DNA from: UBA5614 sp963667535
GTDB lineage: Bacteria > Cloacimonadota > Cloacimonadia > Cloacimonadales > Cloacimonadaceae
DNA length: 64,000 nt
NCBI GenBank assembly: GCA_963667535.2
Contig: CAXXDU010000002.1
Coordinates: 124,001 to 188,000, forward strand
Direction of reading: 5' to 3'
The position numbers and the translations under genes are program-made. How positions within the stretch are numbered: position 1 is the stretch's first letter; the number at the start of each line of letters is the position of its first letter. This document shows, in pieces, positions 26,446 through 34,208 of the stretch. The notes under the pieces were generated by a model. It had not been told where the DNA came from, made no database searches, and was given only the letters and a program-made list of their open reading frames with translations.

Positions 26446-28464
26446 ATGAAAGCAGGCAATAAGTTCATAAATATTGGGAATATCAGGTTAGCAATTCTTT
26501 TATTAGTATTTTTTTCTTTGCAGGTTTCAATTATCTCAGCACAAACAATAGGTGGATCTATATATATATGGGGAGACATTATCAACCGTCCAGTTGGTAA
26601 CGATATAATAGGAATATCATCCGGATCTGTACATAGTTGTGCGTTAAAATCTGATGGAACGCTTATTAGCTGGGGAATTAATTATAATAATGCATGTGAA
26701 CCACCTGAAGAACATGATTTTGTTAAAACAGCTTGTGGCACTTATCTGACATTAGCACTTAGAAATAATGGTTCTTTAGCTGCCTGGGGTTGGAATCAAT
26801 ATGGTCAATGCAATGTGCCTGCAGGAAATGATTTTATTGCAATCGCAGCAGGATATGCTCATGGGCTGGCGTTGAAAACTGACGGTTCAATTGTTGGGTG
26901 GGGAAGTGATGAATTTGGTCAATGTGATGCCCCAACAGGATATTTTTATACAAAAATAGCAGCAAATGCTGGATATTCTTTGGCTTTAACTTCAGGAGGA
27001 AATATTATCGAATGGCCAGCAGATTATTATGGATATGAAACACCGCCAACAGGTAGTTTTGTTGACATTTCTGCAGGCGGGCATTGTTTGGCTATCAGCA
27101 CTGATGGTAGTATAGCTGCCTGGGGAAATAATGATTGTGGACAATGCAATGTACCGGCAGGGAATAATTATGTTTCTGTAGCAGCGGGTAGATTTCACAG
27201 TATAGCAATAAGGACTGATGGATCATTGATTGCCTGGGGAAGAAATGATTATGGACAATGTAATGTACCCACAGGGAACGATTTTATCGCTATTTCTGCA
27301 GGATCTGAATTCAGCGTTGCATTAAAGTCTGATGGAACAGTAATTTGCTGGGGAATTAGCGACTCTGGACAACTGAATTGTTTACAGGATAATGATTTTG
27401 TTTCTGTGTGCATAAACAGTTTTTTAGGAAATTTTAGGGGGATTGCTTTAAAATCTGATGGGGTTTTAGCAGCTTGGGGTGACAATACAGAGGATATATG
27501 CAATATACCTGCAGGTAATGGTTATGTTAAAATTGCTCTTGGAACATATTTCGCTGCAGCATTAAAATCAGACGGGCAATTGGTAGCTTGGGGAACAACA
27601 TATAACTGGAATCATCAGATCCCTAACGGAACTTATATTGACTTTGATGTTTCATATGGTTGGGGAGCAGCAGTCAAATCTGATCATACCCTGGTAGTTT
27701 TTGGAGAATGCAACATTCAGCCCCCGGCAGGCAATGACTACATCAAAGTATCATTGGATAAAAGCGGGGGTGGAGGTGTTGCCATAAAATCGGATGGCTC
27801 GTTGGTTCGTATAGGGGCTTATGCTTTACCAACAGGTTACTCTGATATATCTGATATAGATATTGGAGATACTTATACTATTGCATTACATAATGACGGA
27901 AGTTTGGTAGTTTTTAATTTTCCTCTTGTTATACCAGATAATAATAATTTTGTCGATGTCGCTACAGGAGGAAATCATTTTATTGCACTTAAGTCAAATG
28001 GCTCTATGATCTCTTGGGGAGAAGATTATTATGGAGTTCCAAATTTTACACAAGGAAAGTACTTTTCGTACATATATGCATATGGTTGTAGGACAGCATC
28101 TATTGCACATGATAACCCGGTAATTAATAATGAGTCGATCCATGATTTCGCAAAACAAGACTTATTGATATATCCCAATCCATTAAACTTAAGCACGAAT
28201 TCTAAGGTAATGTTTGAATTTGCAACTAATGACAAAATAGTAAAAACCCCCATATTAAAGATATATAACATCAAAGGACAATTGATCAAATACTGTACAA
28301 TGACAAAACTGGATATCAAAGAACGATCGCATGGATCTCAATTATTCAATATAACAGTCGATTATAGAAAAGGAATTGATAGCATGATCGAACAAGGTAT
28401 TTATATAGCTTGCTTAGAATCTGCAGGAAAGAAATACACAAGCAAATTCACTATTTTAAAGTGA
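26446..28464 (+). CDS. Secreted RCC1-like repeat protein with C-terminal sorting domain (second of pair)
   Basis: 672 residues, paralogue of the preceding gene with the same layout: an N-terminal hydrophobic signal (about 16-32), 13-14 RCC1-like repeats (for example LALKTDGSIVGWGSDEFGQC and VALKSDGTVICWG) and a C-terminal sorting domain (LLIYPNPLNLSTNSKVMFEF, YNIKGQLIKY, GIYIACLESAGKKYTSKFTILK). The later repeats drift from the consensus (EWPADYYG, VRIGAYALP, VVFNFPLV), so the copies have diverged more than in its partner. The sorting domain lacks the usual WDG block; an insertion-like stretch sits there. Its role is probably surface binding, inferred from fold only. Confidence 0.88.
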   Translation: MKAGNKFINIGNIRLAILLLVFFSLQVSIISAQTIGGSIYIWGDIINRPVGNDIIGISSGSVHSCALKSDGTLISWGINYNNACEPPEEHDFVKTACGTYLTLALRNNGSLAAWGWNQYGQCNVPAGNDFIAIAAGYAHGLALKTDGSIVGWGSDEFGQCDAPTGYFYTKIAANAGYSLALTSGGNIIEWPADYYGYETPPTGSFVDISAGGHCLAISTDGSIAAWGNNDCGQCNVPAGNNYVSVAAGRFHSIAIRTDGSLIAWGRNDYGQCNVPTGNDFIAISAGSEFSVALKSDGTVICWGISDSGQLNCLQDNDFVSVCINSFLGNFRGIALKSDGVLAAWGDNTEDICNIPAGNGYVKIALGTYFAAALKSDGQLVAWGTTYNWNHQIPNGTYIDFDVSYGWGAAVKSDHTLVVFGECNIQPPAGNDYIKVSLDKSGGGGVAIKSDGSLVRIGAYALPTGYSDISDIDIGDTYTIALHNDGSLVVFNFPLVIPDNNNFVDVATGGNHFIALKSNGSMISWGEDYYGVPNFTQGKYFSYIYAYGCRTASIAHDNPVINNESIHDFAKQDLLIYPNPLNLSTNSKVMFEFATNDKIVKTPILKIYNIKGQLIKYCTMTKLDIKERSHGSQLFNITVDYRKGIDSMIEQGIYIACLESAGKKYTSKFTILK

Positions 28465-28486
28465 GTTATCTTTCTCAGGAAAGCCT

Positions 28487-28742
28487 TTCCAATCCAATCT
28501 TCCGTATGACCAGATAGATGAAATTAAGGATGTTCAGGTTGGCGTCAAAGGAGCGAATGCATTACAAGCTGCAAGATAAGAAAGCAATGTAAAAAATCTG
28601 GAAGCAAAGAGAAAAGCAGCTTGATAGGGTATTACTAAACACACGTAGTTTCATAGGTTCAATCAAAGGAATTGCCGGTATAACAGTGCAGGAAATAAAA
28701 CAGATTGAGGTTGATGAAAATCCTCTGGAAGAGGTGGAGTAG
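28487..28742 (+). pseudogene. Degenerate C-terminal remnant of a DUF2130-type gene
   Basis: One frame reads WKQREKQLDRVLLNTRSFIG then SIKGIAGITVQEIKQIEV and ends EEVE-stop at 28740-28742. This matches the conserved C-terminus of DUF2130 proteins, recalled as W-K-x-R-E-K-Q-I-x-x-V-x-x-N-T followed by GSIKGIAG. The preceding 100 bases (QIDEIKDVQVGVKGANALQA) are in another frame with a stop. No start codon or ribosome site serves it. Confidence 0.55.
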
Positions 28743-28772
28743 CGGAGTTGCTAATTATGAATTTAGCTTCGC

Positions 28773-28925
28773 AGTGATAAAGTGATTAGGTGATTAGGTA
28801 AAGCAGCGTTGCTGCATCGTATCGCTACACTGCGTTTCGCTTTCTAAGGAACTGGATCACAAACTAAATTTGGGACGACATCCTTCGGGTTGGAATGACA
28901 CTTTGCGGGTTTAGCGTCTTTGGCG
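28773..28925 (+). repeat. Dispersed GCTGCATC...GGATCC repeat, copy
   Basis: Modules in order: GTGATTAGG tandems, GCTGCATCGTATCGCTACAC, AAGGAACTGGATC, ACTAAATTTGGGACGACATC, TTCGGGTTGGAATGACAC and TTTAGCGTCTTTGGCGTT. The AAATTT block is nearly palindromic. Confidence 0.85.
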
Positions 28926-28958
28926 TTAAAAATAAGTGAAACAGTGGAATGGTGGTAT

Positions 28959-29070
28959 TGCATCTTACCGCTACACTGCGTTTCGCTATTTATTGAACTG
29001 GATCCCAAACTAAATTTGGGACGACATCCTTCGGGTTGGATTGACACTTTGTGTCTTAGTGCCTTTGTGG
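28959..29070 (+). repeat. Dispersed GCTGCATC...GGATCC repeat, second tandem copy
   Basis: The same modules as the copy at 28773, lacking the GTGATTAGG lead; the ACTAAATTTGGGACGACATC block is identical. Confidence 0.85.
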
Positions 29071-29252
29071 TGAAAGGCATCTTTTGTGTGTTTTGAGTAT
29101 TTCGTGGTTACATCCCTTTTCCGTGTGTTTCGTGTATTCCGTGGTTAAATAACGGACTAAAGATTTGATTGACATTTCGTCAGGCTGGGGAAAAGGATGA
29201 ATCCATTGAGTTTCAGAGGGAAATATTCTCTCATTCTTTCTAAAGGCAGGTA

Positions 29253-29741
29253 GTGAACGTGAAAAAGACAGGTTTTGTTATTTTGTTATTGTCCTTGTAT
29301 GTAGGCATCTTCGCCCTTACCGGGCTGTACAATCTCTCTTTCGGAGAAAAGTACAAAGTTACTAATACCCAGTTAAAAAAGCAGGGATTACAGAGCCCCA
29401 ATGGAAGTCCAGTGAAGGCTTTAACAAAGCAAAGCAACGTATCGGTTGTCTATTATCCCAAATCCGGTAACAGTTCGGAACTCCAGCTTTCCCGCATTGT
29501 GCTTTATTATGAAAATAGCAGCCCGTTACTGGACAGTTGGTTGGGATATTATGTCTTTCCCCAAACCGAGAAGTCTGATAAGATTATGCTGGAGAAAGTT
29601 ACAAATCTTCACGGAGATGATTACTTCCGCGACAAGGATGCTTTCTATTGGACTCTTGATGAAAACCACTACGTGACCATGGGCTATGTGAGCGACTCCT
29701 ATTTCATCTATTACGTGACCGGAAAACATCAGCGCCCATAA
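29253..29741 (+). CDS. Small exported protein of unknown function
   Basis: 162 residues starting at a GTG (29253; another GTG at 29259 would remove two residues) with an AAGGCAGG ribosome site upstream. A hydrophobic signal segment (VILLLSLYVGIFALTG) is followed by a soluble domain with several aromatic and Ser-rich strands (VYYPKSGNSSELQLSRIVLY, WLGYYVFPQTEKSDKI, YVTMGYVSDSYFIYYVTG). I recognise no family. It is isolated between two repeat-filled gaps on the plus strand. The codon use and coherent composition support a real gene. Confidence 0.6.
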   Translation: MNVKKTGFVILLLSLYVGIFALTGLYNLSFGEKYKVTNTQLKKQGLQSPNGSPVKALTKQSNVSVVYYPKSGNSSELQLSRIVLYYENSSPLLDSWLGYYVFPQTEKSDKIMLEKVTNLHGDDYFRDKDAFYWTLDENHYVTMGYVSDSYFIYYVTGKHQRP

Positions 29742-29762
29742 TACTTCGTTGGCAATGTTAGA

Positions 29763-29918
29763 AGTGATTAGGTGATTAAGTGATTAGGTTGCTGCATCGT
29801 ATCGCTACATTGCATTCCGCTATATTTGGAACTGGATCCCAAACTAAATTTGGGACGACATCCTTCGGGTTGGAATGACGCTTTGCGGTATTAGCGTCTT
29901 TGGCGTCCTTTGCGTTGA
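29763..29918 (+). repeat. Dispersed GCTGCATC...GGATCC repeat, copy
   Basis: All modules are present in the same order as at 28773, with the ACTAAATTTGGGACGACATC block identical and an extended TTTGGCGTCCTTTGCGTT end. Confidence 0.85.
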
Positions 29919-30046
29919 AAAAAAAACTTTATTCGGTGTTTGTGTCGTCCTGACGGACTCTATATCCATGGGGGTCTGTTCCCGGCACTAACGTACCGGG
30001 TTACATAGTTTCGTCCTACGGACTCATAATGTTATTGGTATTTATC

Positions 30047-30066
30047 CCCAGCAATAAATTGCTGGG
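30047..30066. repeat. Dispersed palindrome, variant copy
   Basis: CCCAGCAATAAATTGCTGGG followed by CTACATAAT, as at 22580. Confidence 0.75.
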
Positions 30067-30246
30067 CTACATAATATCGTTTTCCAGACTCAGATGTGCC
30101 CTACCGGAATAATAGGAGATACTCTCTGCAACTCTCACTCTCTGCTTCTCTGCATTAAAGTTCCTTTTCTGTGTATTTCTGTTCATTCTGTGGTTAAATT
30201 TACTTTGTATCTTAGTGTCTTTGTGGTGAAAAAATATCTTTCGTGG

Positions 30247-30936
30247 TTAGAACATAAAAGTCGCTTTGAGGTATGGTAGGGCAAGGAGTTCTCCCATGTC
30301 TTCATTAAGGGGACGAATAGCGCCAAGGTCCCAACTCATGCGGTTGCCTTTGAATCTGATGCCGAGGACGAGAGTATTGATATAATTGGTATTGACCATC
30401 TCGCTTGCATTATGAATATCATTATCCGCAAAGAAGATTAATTCCGCAATTCCGGCTGTACGAGTCGAGAAGTTCTTTATTCCGCCTAACGCAGCTAAAA
30501 CACTGCCTTGTTTTTCCTTAAATGTATAGACAAACGCTCCGGCACAGTGTATGCTGCCTTGGGGATTTCCGTAACTGCATACATTTCCGAGGGTGAGGAT
30601 TTGTGCGTCCGCTGTATATGAAGTCCATGCCGCAGACTGAAGTTTTCCCTGTTTCAGATAGTTGATTTTGCCTCCCACGCTAAAGGTTTTAATCAACTCC
30701 TTCGTAATCGGAAATGCTGTTGCTGCTGTGAGATGAATCCTGTCTGTAGCTGCATAGCTATATTGCAGAAGAATGATTTCAAAGTCAGTCAGAGCTGATT
30801 GCCCTTTAGGCATTGTATAGGCTGTCGGCATAATCAGCAATGACTGGTCTGCAGCCAGAAAAAGGGAATCGGCAGAACCGGCTGCCAGCATGCTTATCAT
30901 CACTATAATCCACAGGGATAATATCAGTTTTTTCAT
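30247..30936 (-). CDS. Exported beta-rich protein, possibly outer-membrane
   Basis: 229 residues with a signal peptide (MKKLILSLWIIVMISMLAAG). The mature protein is rich in alternating hydrophobic strands (PTAYTMPKGQSALTDFEIIL, YSYAATDRIHLTAATAFPI, NTLVLGIRFKGNRMSWDLGA) and ends in aromatic ATFMF. A C-terminal Phe with such strands is typical of small outer-membrane barrels. The block with MPKGQ and the AATDRI pair recur in uncharacterised proteins of this superphylum, but I cannot name the family. An AGGAGA ribosome site precedes the ATG. It has no obvious operon partner. Confidence 0.65.
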   Translation of the reverse strand: MKKLILSLWIIVMISMLAAGSADSLFLAADQSLLIMPTAYTMPKGQSALTDFEIILLQYSYAATDRIHLTAATAFPITKELIKTFSVGGKINYLKQGKLQSAAWTSYTADAQILTLGNVCSYGNPQGSIHCAGAFVYTFKEKQGSVLAALGGIKNFSTRTAGIAELIFFADNDIHNASEMVNTNYINTLVLGIRFKGNRMSWDLGAIRPLNEDMGELLALPYLKATFMF

Positions 30937-31519
30937 TGTCTCTCCTCATTATAACAATGTAAACCTCTGAAAGCTTTTGTCAATACATTAAACACTGCAA
31001 CAAAGGTGAAATGGTGGAACAGTGGTGATTAAGTGATTAGGTTGCTGTATCTTATCGCTACACTGCGTTTCGCTTTCAAAGGAACTGGATCCCCGATCAG
31101 GTCGAGGATGACGCCTTTCGGATTGGGAATGACTTTTCCGTGTGTTTCGTGTATTCCGTGGTTAGAATGGTTAAGGTTACTATACTGTTATTCCATTCCA
31201 CTGTTCCACCATTCCACCATTCCACTATGTCAAGGCATAACTCCATATAAAGTAGGGCAATTACCAAATCTGATTTAATCCAATCTGATAGATTTACCAT
31301 CTTAACAAAATTATCCTTTACAAGATTAAGGAAATCTGAGATATTGAATAACTGGAAGTATTTTCGTTAGTATGGGTAATTATATCTATAAAAGATAGCG
31401 AGATATGTAAAGGTAGTAATTGCTGTTGGTGTCTATCCTTCGACAGGCTCAGGATGACCTATTGATAAAGCAGGAATGACAAACGAGTGAATAAAATTTA
31501 GATAAATAAAGGCAGGAAG
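30937..31519. other. Repeat-filled gap before recJ
   Basis: 580 bases. A dispersed repeat copy (31022-31146), a CATTCCAC-type short tandem (31190-31227) and an inverted CCTTCGACAGGCTCAGGATGA repeat element (31437-31457). No gene is supported. Confidence 0.55.
31022..31146 (+). repeat. Dispersed GCTGCATC...GGATCC repeat, variant copy
   Basis: Same lead and GGAACTGGATCC module as the other copies, but the central block is CCGATCAGGTCGAGGATGAC instead of the AAATTTGGG version, so the central palindrome is exchangeable. Confidence 0.75.
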
Positions 31520-33244
31520 ATGGAGAAGCAGTGGGAAACACCCATTCCGCTCAATAAGGAAGAACTGGATAAGGTAAAGACAATCTCTCAGGAGTTGAAG
31601 TGTCCTTTGCTTATTTCGGAGCTTCTGTTTAGAAAGGGTTACAAGACCAGGGAAGATATCCACGAGTTCTTTTATCCGTCTTTATCCAAGCTGCATGACC
31701 CTTTTCTGTTTAATGAAATGGATAAAGCTGTGCAGCGCATCATGCAGGCGATTGAGACTAAAGAGCAGATTACCATTTATGGCGATTATGATGTAGATGG
31801 CACGACTGCTACTGCTTTGCTTTATCTTGGTTTAAAGAGAATCGGCGGGCAGGTAGATTTCTACATTCCGCACCGGATGATTGATGGATACGGACTTTCA
31901 CTGAATAGCTTAGACCAGCTCAAAGCTTCGGGAGCACAACTCATTATCAGTGTGGACTGCGGAGTGAATGCGATTGAAGAAATAGCTGCCATTAATGAAA
32001 TGGGCATGGAAATCATCATTACAGACCATCACAATCCCAAGGATGAACTGCCTGTGGCATATGCTATCATCAATCCCAAGCTGATAGATTCCACATATCC
32101 CTTTCAGCATCTGGCGGGAGTGGGTGTAGCCTATAAGCTTTTAATGGCAATCTATCACCATCTGGGAATTGATACACATGAAAATATCCTCAAATACATG
32201 GATTTGGTCGCGGTCGGCACTATTGCTGATATCGTACCTTTGACTGATGAGAACAGGGTCTTTGCCAGTATTGGCTTGCAGCATCTGATTGATAAAAAGA
32301 ATTTGGGCTTGAATGCTCTGACGCAAATCAGTAATCTCAATCAAAAGAATCTGGATACGACAGATATAGTCTTTGGCATTGCTCCGCGCATTAATGCGGC
32401 AGGCAGAATGGGCAGCGCTGCTGTGGCAGTGGAATTGCTCATCTCTACTGAAGAAGATAAAAGCATGGAACTGGCAGAAGTGATTGAAAGGCAGAATTCA
32501 CTGCGTCAGCAGGAAGACCAGAAGACGTTTATCGAAGCCTGTGACATTATCGATAAGAAATACAAAGACATGGGTAATACTTCCTGTATGATTATCAGTT
32601 CGGACGATTGGCATCCGGGTGTAATAGGCATCGTGGCATCCAAGCTGGTGGAAAAATACTACCGTCCCGTAATCATGATATCTTTCAAAGATGGCTTTGG
32701 TTGCGGCTCAGGACGCAGTGTGGCTGATTTTGATTTGTTTGGAGCGCTGAAATATACCGAACACAATCTGCATAGTTTTGGCGGACATAAATATGCAGTG
32801 GGACTGACTATCTATCAGGAATATATTGATAGATTTGAAAATGAATTGAGCCGCTATATTGCAGACAATCTTAAATTGGAGCAGATAAAACCACCGCTGA
32901 AGATTGACCATGAAATAGAGCTCTATGATGCCAATGATTCTCTGATGGAATGGATGGAAAGATTTGCACCTTTTGGACCTGATAATCATCATCCTGTATT
33001 TTTGACCAAGGGAGTCAATGTATCCAGCTATCCCTATAATGTGGGACGCAATCATCTGAAGCTCAAGGTCATCAAGAATGGAGTTTACCTTGATTTAATC
33101 GGGTATAATATGGGTGATTTTCTCACATTATTAAAGAAAAATACCCTGATAGACATTGCTTACACTTTGGAATATAACAGGTTTGGCAATAAAACCACAA
33201 TACAAGGCAAATTGAAGGATATTCGCATCCTGACAACACAATAA
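31520..33244 (+). CDS. recJ: Single-stranded-DNA-specific 5'-3' exonuclease
   Basis: Acts in recombination and mismatch or base-excision repair. The 574 residues have the DHH phosphoesterase motifs in order: YGDYDVDGTTATALL (motif I), SVDCGVNA, ITDHHNPKDELP (the DHH motif) and VAVGTIADIVPLTDENR. The DHHA1 part contains APRINAAGRMGSA, HPGVIGIVASKLVEKYYRP and GCGSGRSV...FGGHKYAVGL. Length is standard for the family. It is the first gene of a plus-strand run continuing through lnt and glyQ. A ribosome site (GGCAGGAAG) precedes the ATG at 31520. Confidence 0.96.
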   Translation: MEKQWETPIPLNKEELDKVKTISQELKCPLLISELLFRKGYKTREDIHEFFYPSLSKLHDPFLFNEMDKAVQRIMQAIETKEQITIYGDYDVDGTTATALLYLGLKRIGGQVDFYIPHRMIDGYGLSLNSLDQLKASGAQLIISVDCGVNAIEEIAAINEMGMEIIITDHHNPKDELPVAYAIINPKLIDSTYPFQHLAGVGVAYKLLMAIYHHLGIDTHENILKYMDLVAVGTIADIVPLTDENRVFASIGLQHLIDKKNLGLNALTQISNLNQKNLDTTDIVFGIAPRINAAGRMGSAAVAVELLISTEEDKSMELAEVIERQNSLRQQEDQKTFIEACDIIDKKYKDMGNTSCMIISSDDWHPGVIGIVASKLVEKYYRPVIMISFKDGFGCGSGRSVADFDLFGALKYTEHNLHSFGGHKYAVGLTIYQEYIDRFENELSRYIADNLKLEQIKPPLKIDHEIELYDANDSLMEWMERFAPFGPDNHHPVFLTKGVNVSSYPYNVGRNHLKLKVIKNGVYLDLIGYNMGDFLTLLKKNTLIDIAYTLEYNRFGNKTTIQGKLKDIRILTTQ

Positions 33245-33279
33245 TTATGAATTATAAGTTACGGGTTACAAGTAAAAGG

Positions 33280-33357
33280 TTGGCTGCATCTTATCGCTCC
33301 ACTACGTTACGCTTTCTATGGAACTGGATCCCTGCCTCCGCAGGGACGACTTCGTCT
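33280..33357 (+). repeat. Dispersed GCTGCATC...GGATCC repeat, between recJ and a lipoprotein gene
   Basis: TTGGCTGCATCTTATCGCTC, then GGAACTGGATCCCTGC and CTCCGCAGGGACGAC. It inserts into an otherwise tight operon and extends the downstream gene's open frame artificially upstream to 33247. Confidence 0.7.
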
Positions 33358-33372
33358 GTTACAGATTTTATC

Positions 33373-34206
33373 ATGATAAGATTCATTTCAATCCTGATAT
33401 CATTTTGTATCTTGCTTATGATATTATCCGGCTGCGCAGGCATTGATACAGGCAGGACAATAATTCCGGTTAAATTGCAGATTACAGATAATCTGGTGCT
33501 TCCCTTTAAAGCAGATAAATGCCTGTTTGACCAAAGCACAGCAACCTACTATATCACAGAACTGGGCAGACCCAATATATACCTGTACCGTAATCAAAAG
33601 CAGATTAATCAGATAGGAGGCCTGGGACTTGATAAATCCAGCTTTCAGAAACTGAGCGACATAGCCATTGACCCGGATGGGAACTTACTGGCTCTGGATG
33701 AATTTGCCAGGCTAATACGTAAATTCAGTCCCGATGGTAAATGGGTGGCGGATATCGATATATCTTCCTTTAATCAACCTTCACGGTTTTGTTCAACTCC
33801 TGAAAGCGACTTGATTATTTATGATAATGCTACCAAAGAATTGCAAAGAATATCTTCTTTTGATGGGAAGACAATGTTCACTTTCGGCAGATTTCAGGTA
33901 GAAAGTGTTTCAGGGATAACTGCCAGCCGGGACATGGTAGCGGTGGTTTCTGAAAATAAAGATAAGACAGTGTTATTTACCGGGATGGGTTTGTTTTTAA
34001 AGGAATTGCCTTCACAGATTGTGGTTGACCGGTTTCAAAATCAATATTGCTATGTGGATGGTGCTGTAAAGCTGCTGGGCAGTGATTTACTGATACCCTT
34101 TGGCAAGCCGGATGCAGAAGTAAAACTATGTGCTACAGCTCAGAGCATACTTCTGGTCAGAGATGATAGCATTACGCATATTCTACCTGCATATCAGGGT
34201 AACTGA
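33373..34206 (+). CDS. Lipoprotein with predicted beta-propeller
   Basis: 278 residues from the chosen start. The N-terminus is a lipoprotein signal with lipobox LSGC (Cys21). The mature protein has NHL or six-bladed-propeller-like motifs (LSDIAIDPDGNLLALDEFAR, IRKFSPDGKWVADIDIS). The open frame extends back to 33247, but that part translates the dispersed repeat (LRFLWNWIPASAGTTS), so I place the start at the ATG at 33373; no strong ribosome site is seen there. It lies 2 bases before lnt, the enzyme that finishes lipoprotein acylation. Its exact role is unknown; a scaffold or binding function is inferred from the fold. Confidence 0.75.
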   Translation: MIRFISILISFCILLMILSGCAGIDTGRTIIPVKLQITDNLVLPFKADKCLFDQSTATYYITELGRPNIYLYRNQKQINQIGGLGLDKSSFQKLSDIAIDPDGNLLALDEFARLIRKFSPDGKWVADIDISSFNQPSRFCSTPESDLIIYDNATKELQRISSFDGKTMFTFGRFQVESVSGITASRDMVAVVSENKDKTVLFTGMGLFLKELPSQIVVDRFQNQYCYVDGAVKLLGSDLLIPFGKPDAEVKLCATAQSILLVRDDSITHILPAYQGN

Positions 34207-34208
34207 GT

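Larger units (their letters stand above)
28465..29252. other. Repeat-filled gap with a gene remnant
   Basis: 790 bases. The left part is the DUF2130 remnant (see separate entry). The right part has two adjacent copies of the dispersed repeat (28773-28925 and 28959-29070) and two TTCGTGTATTCCGTGGTTA-type repeats (about 29090-29145). Confidence 0.6.
29742..30246. other. Repeat-filled gap
   Basis: About 500 bases. A full dispersed repeat (29763-29918), GTCGTCCTGACGGACTC-type palindromes (about 29943-29960 and 30012-30025), a CCCAGCAAT palindrome (30047-30066), and CTGTGTATTTCTG/TCTTTGTGGTGAA repeats (30170-30235). No gene. Confidence 0.6.
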
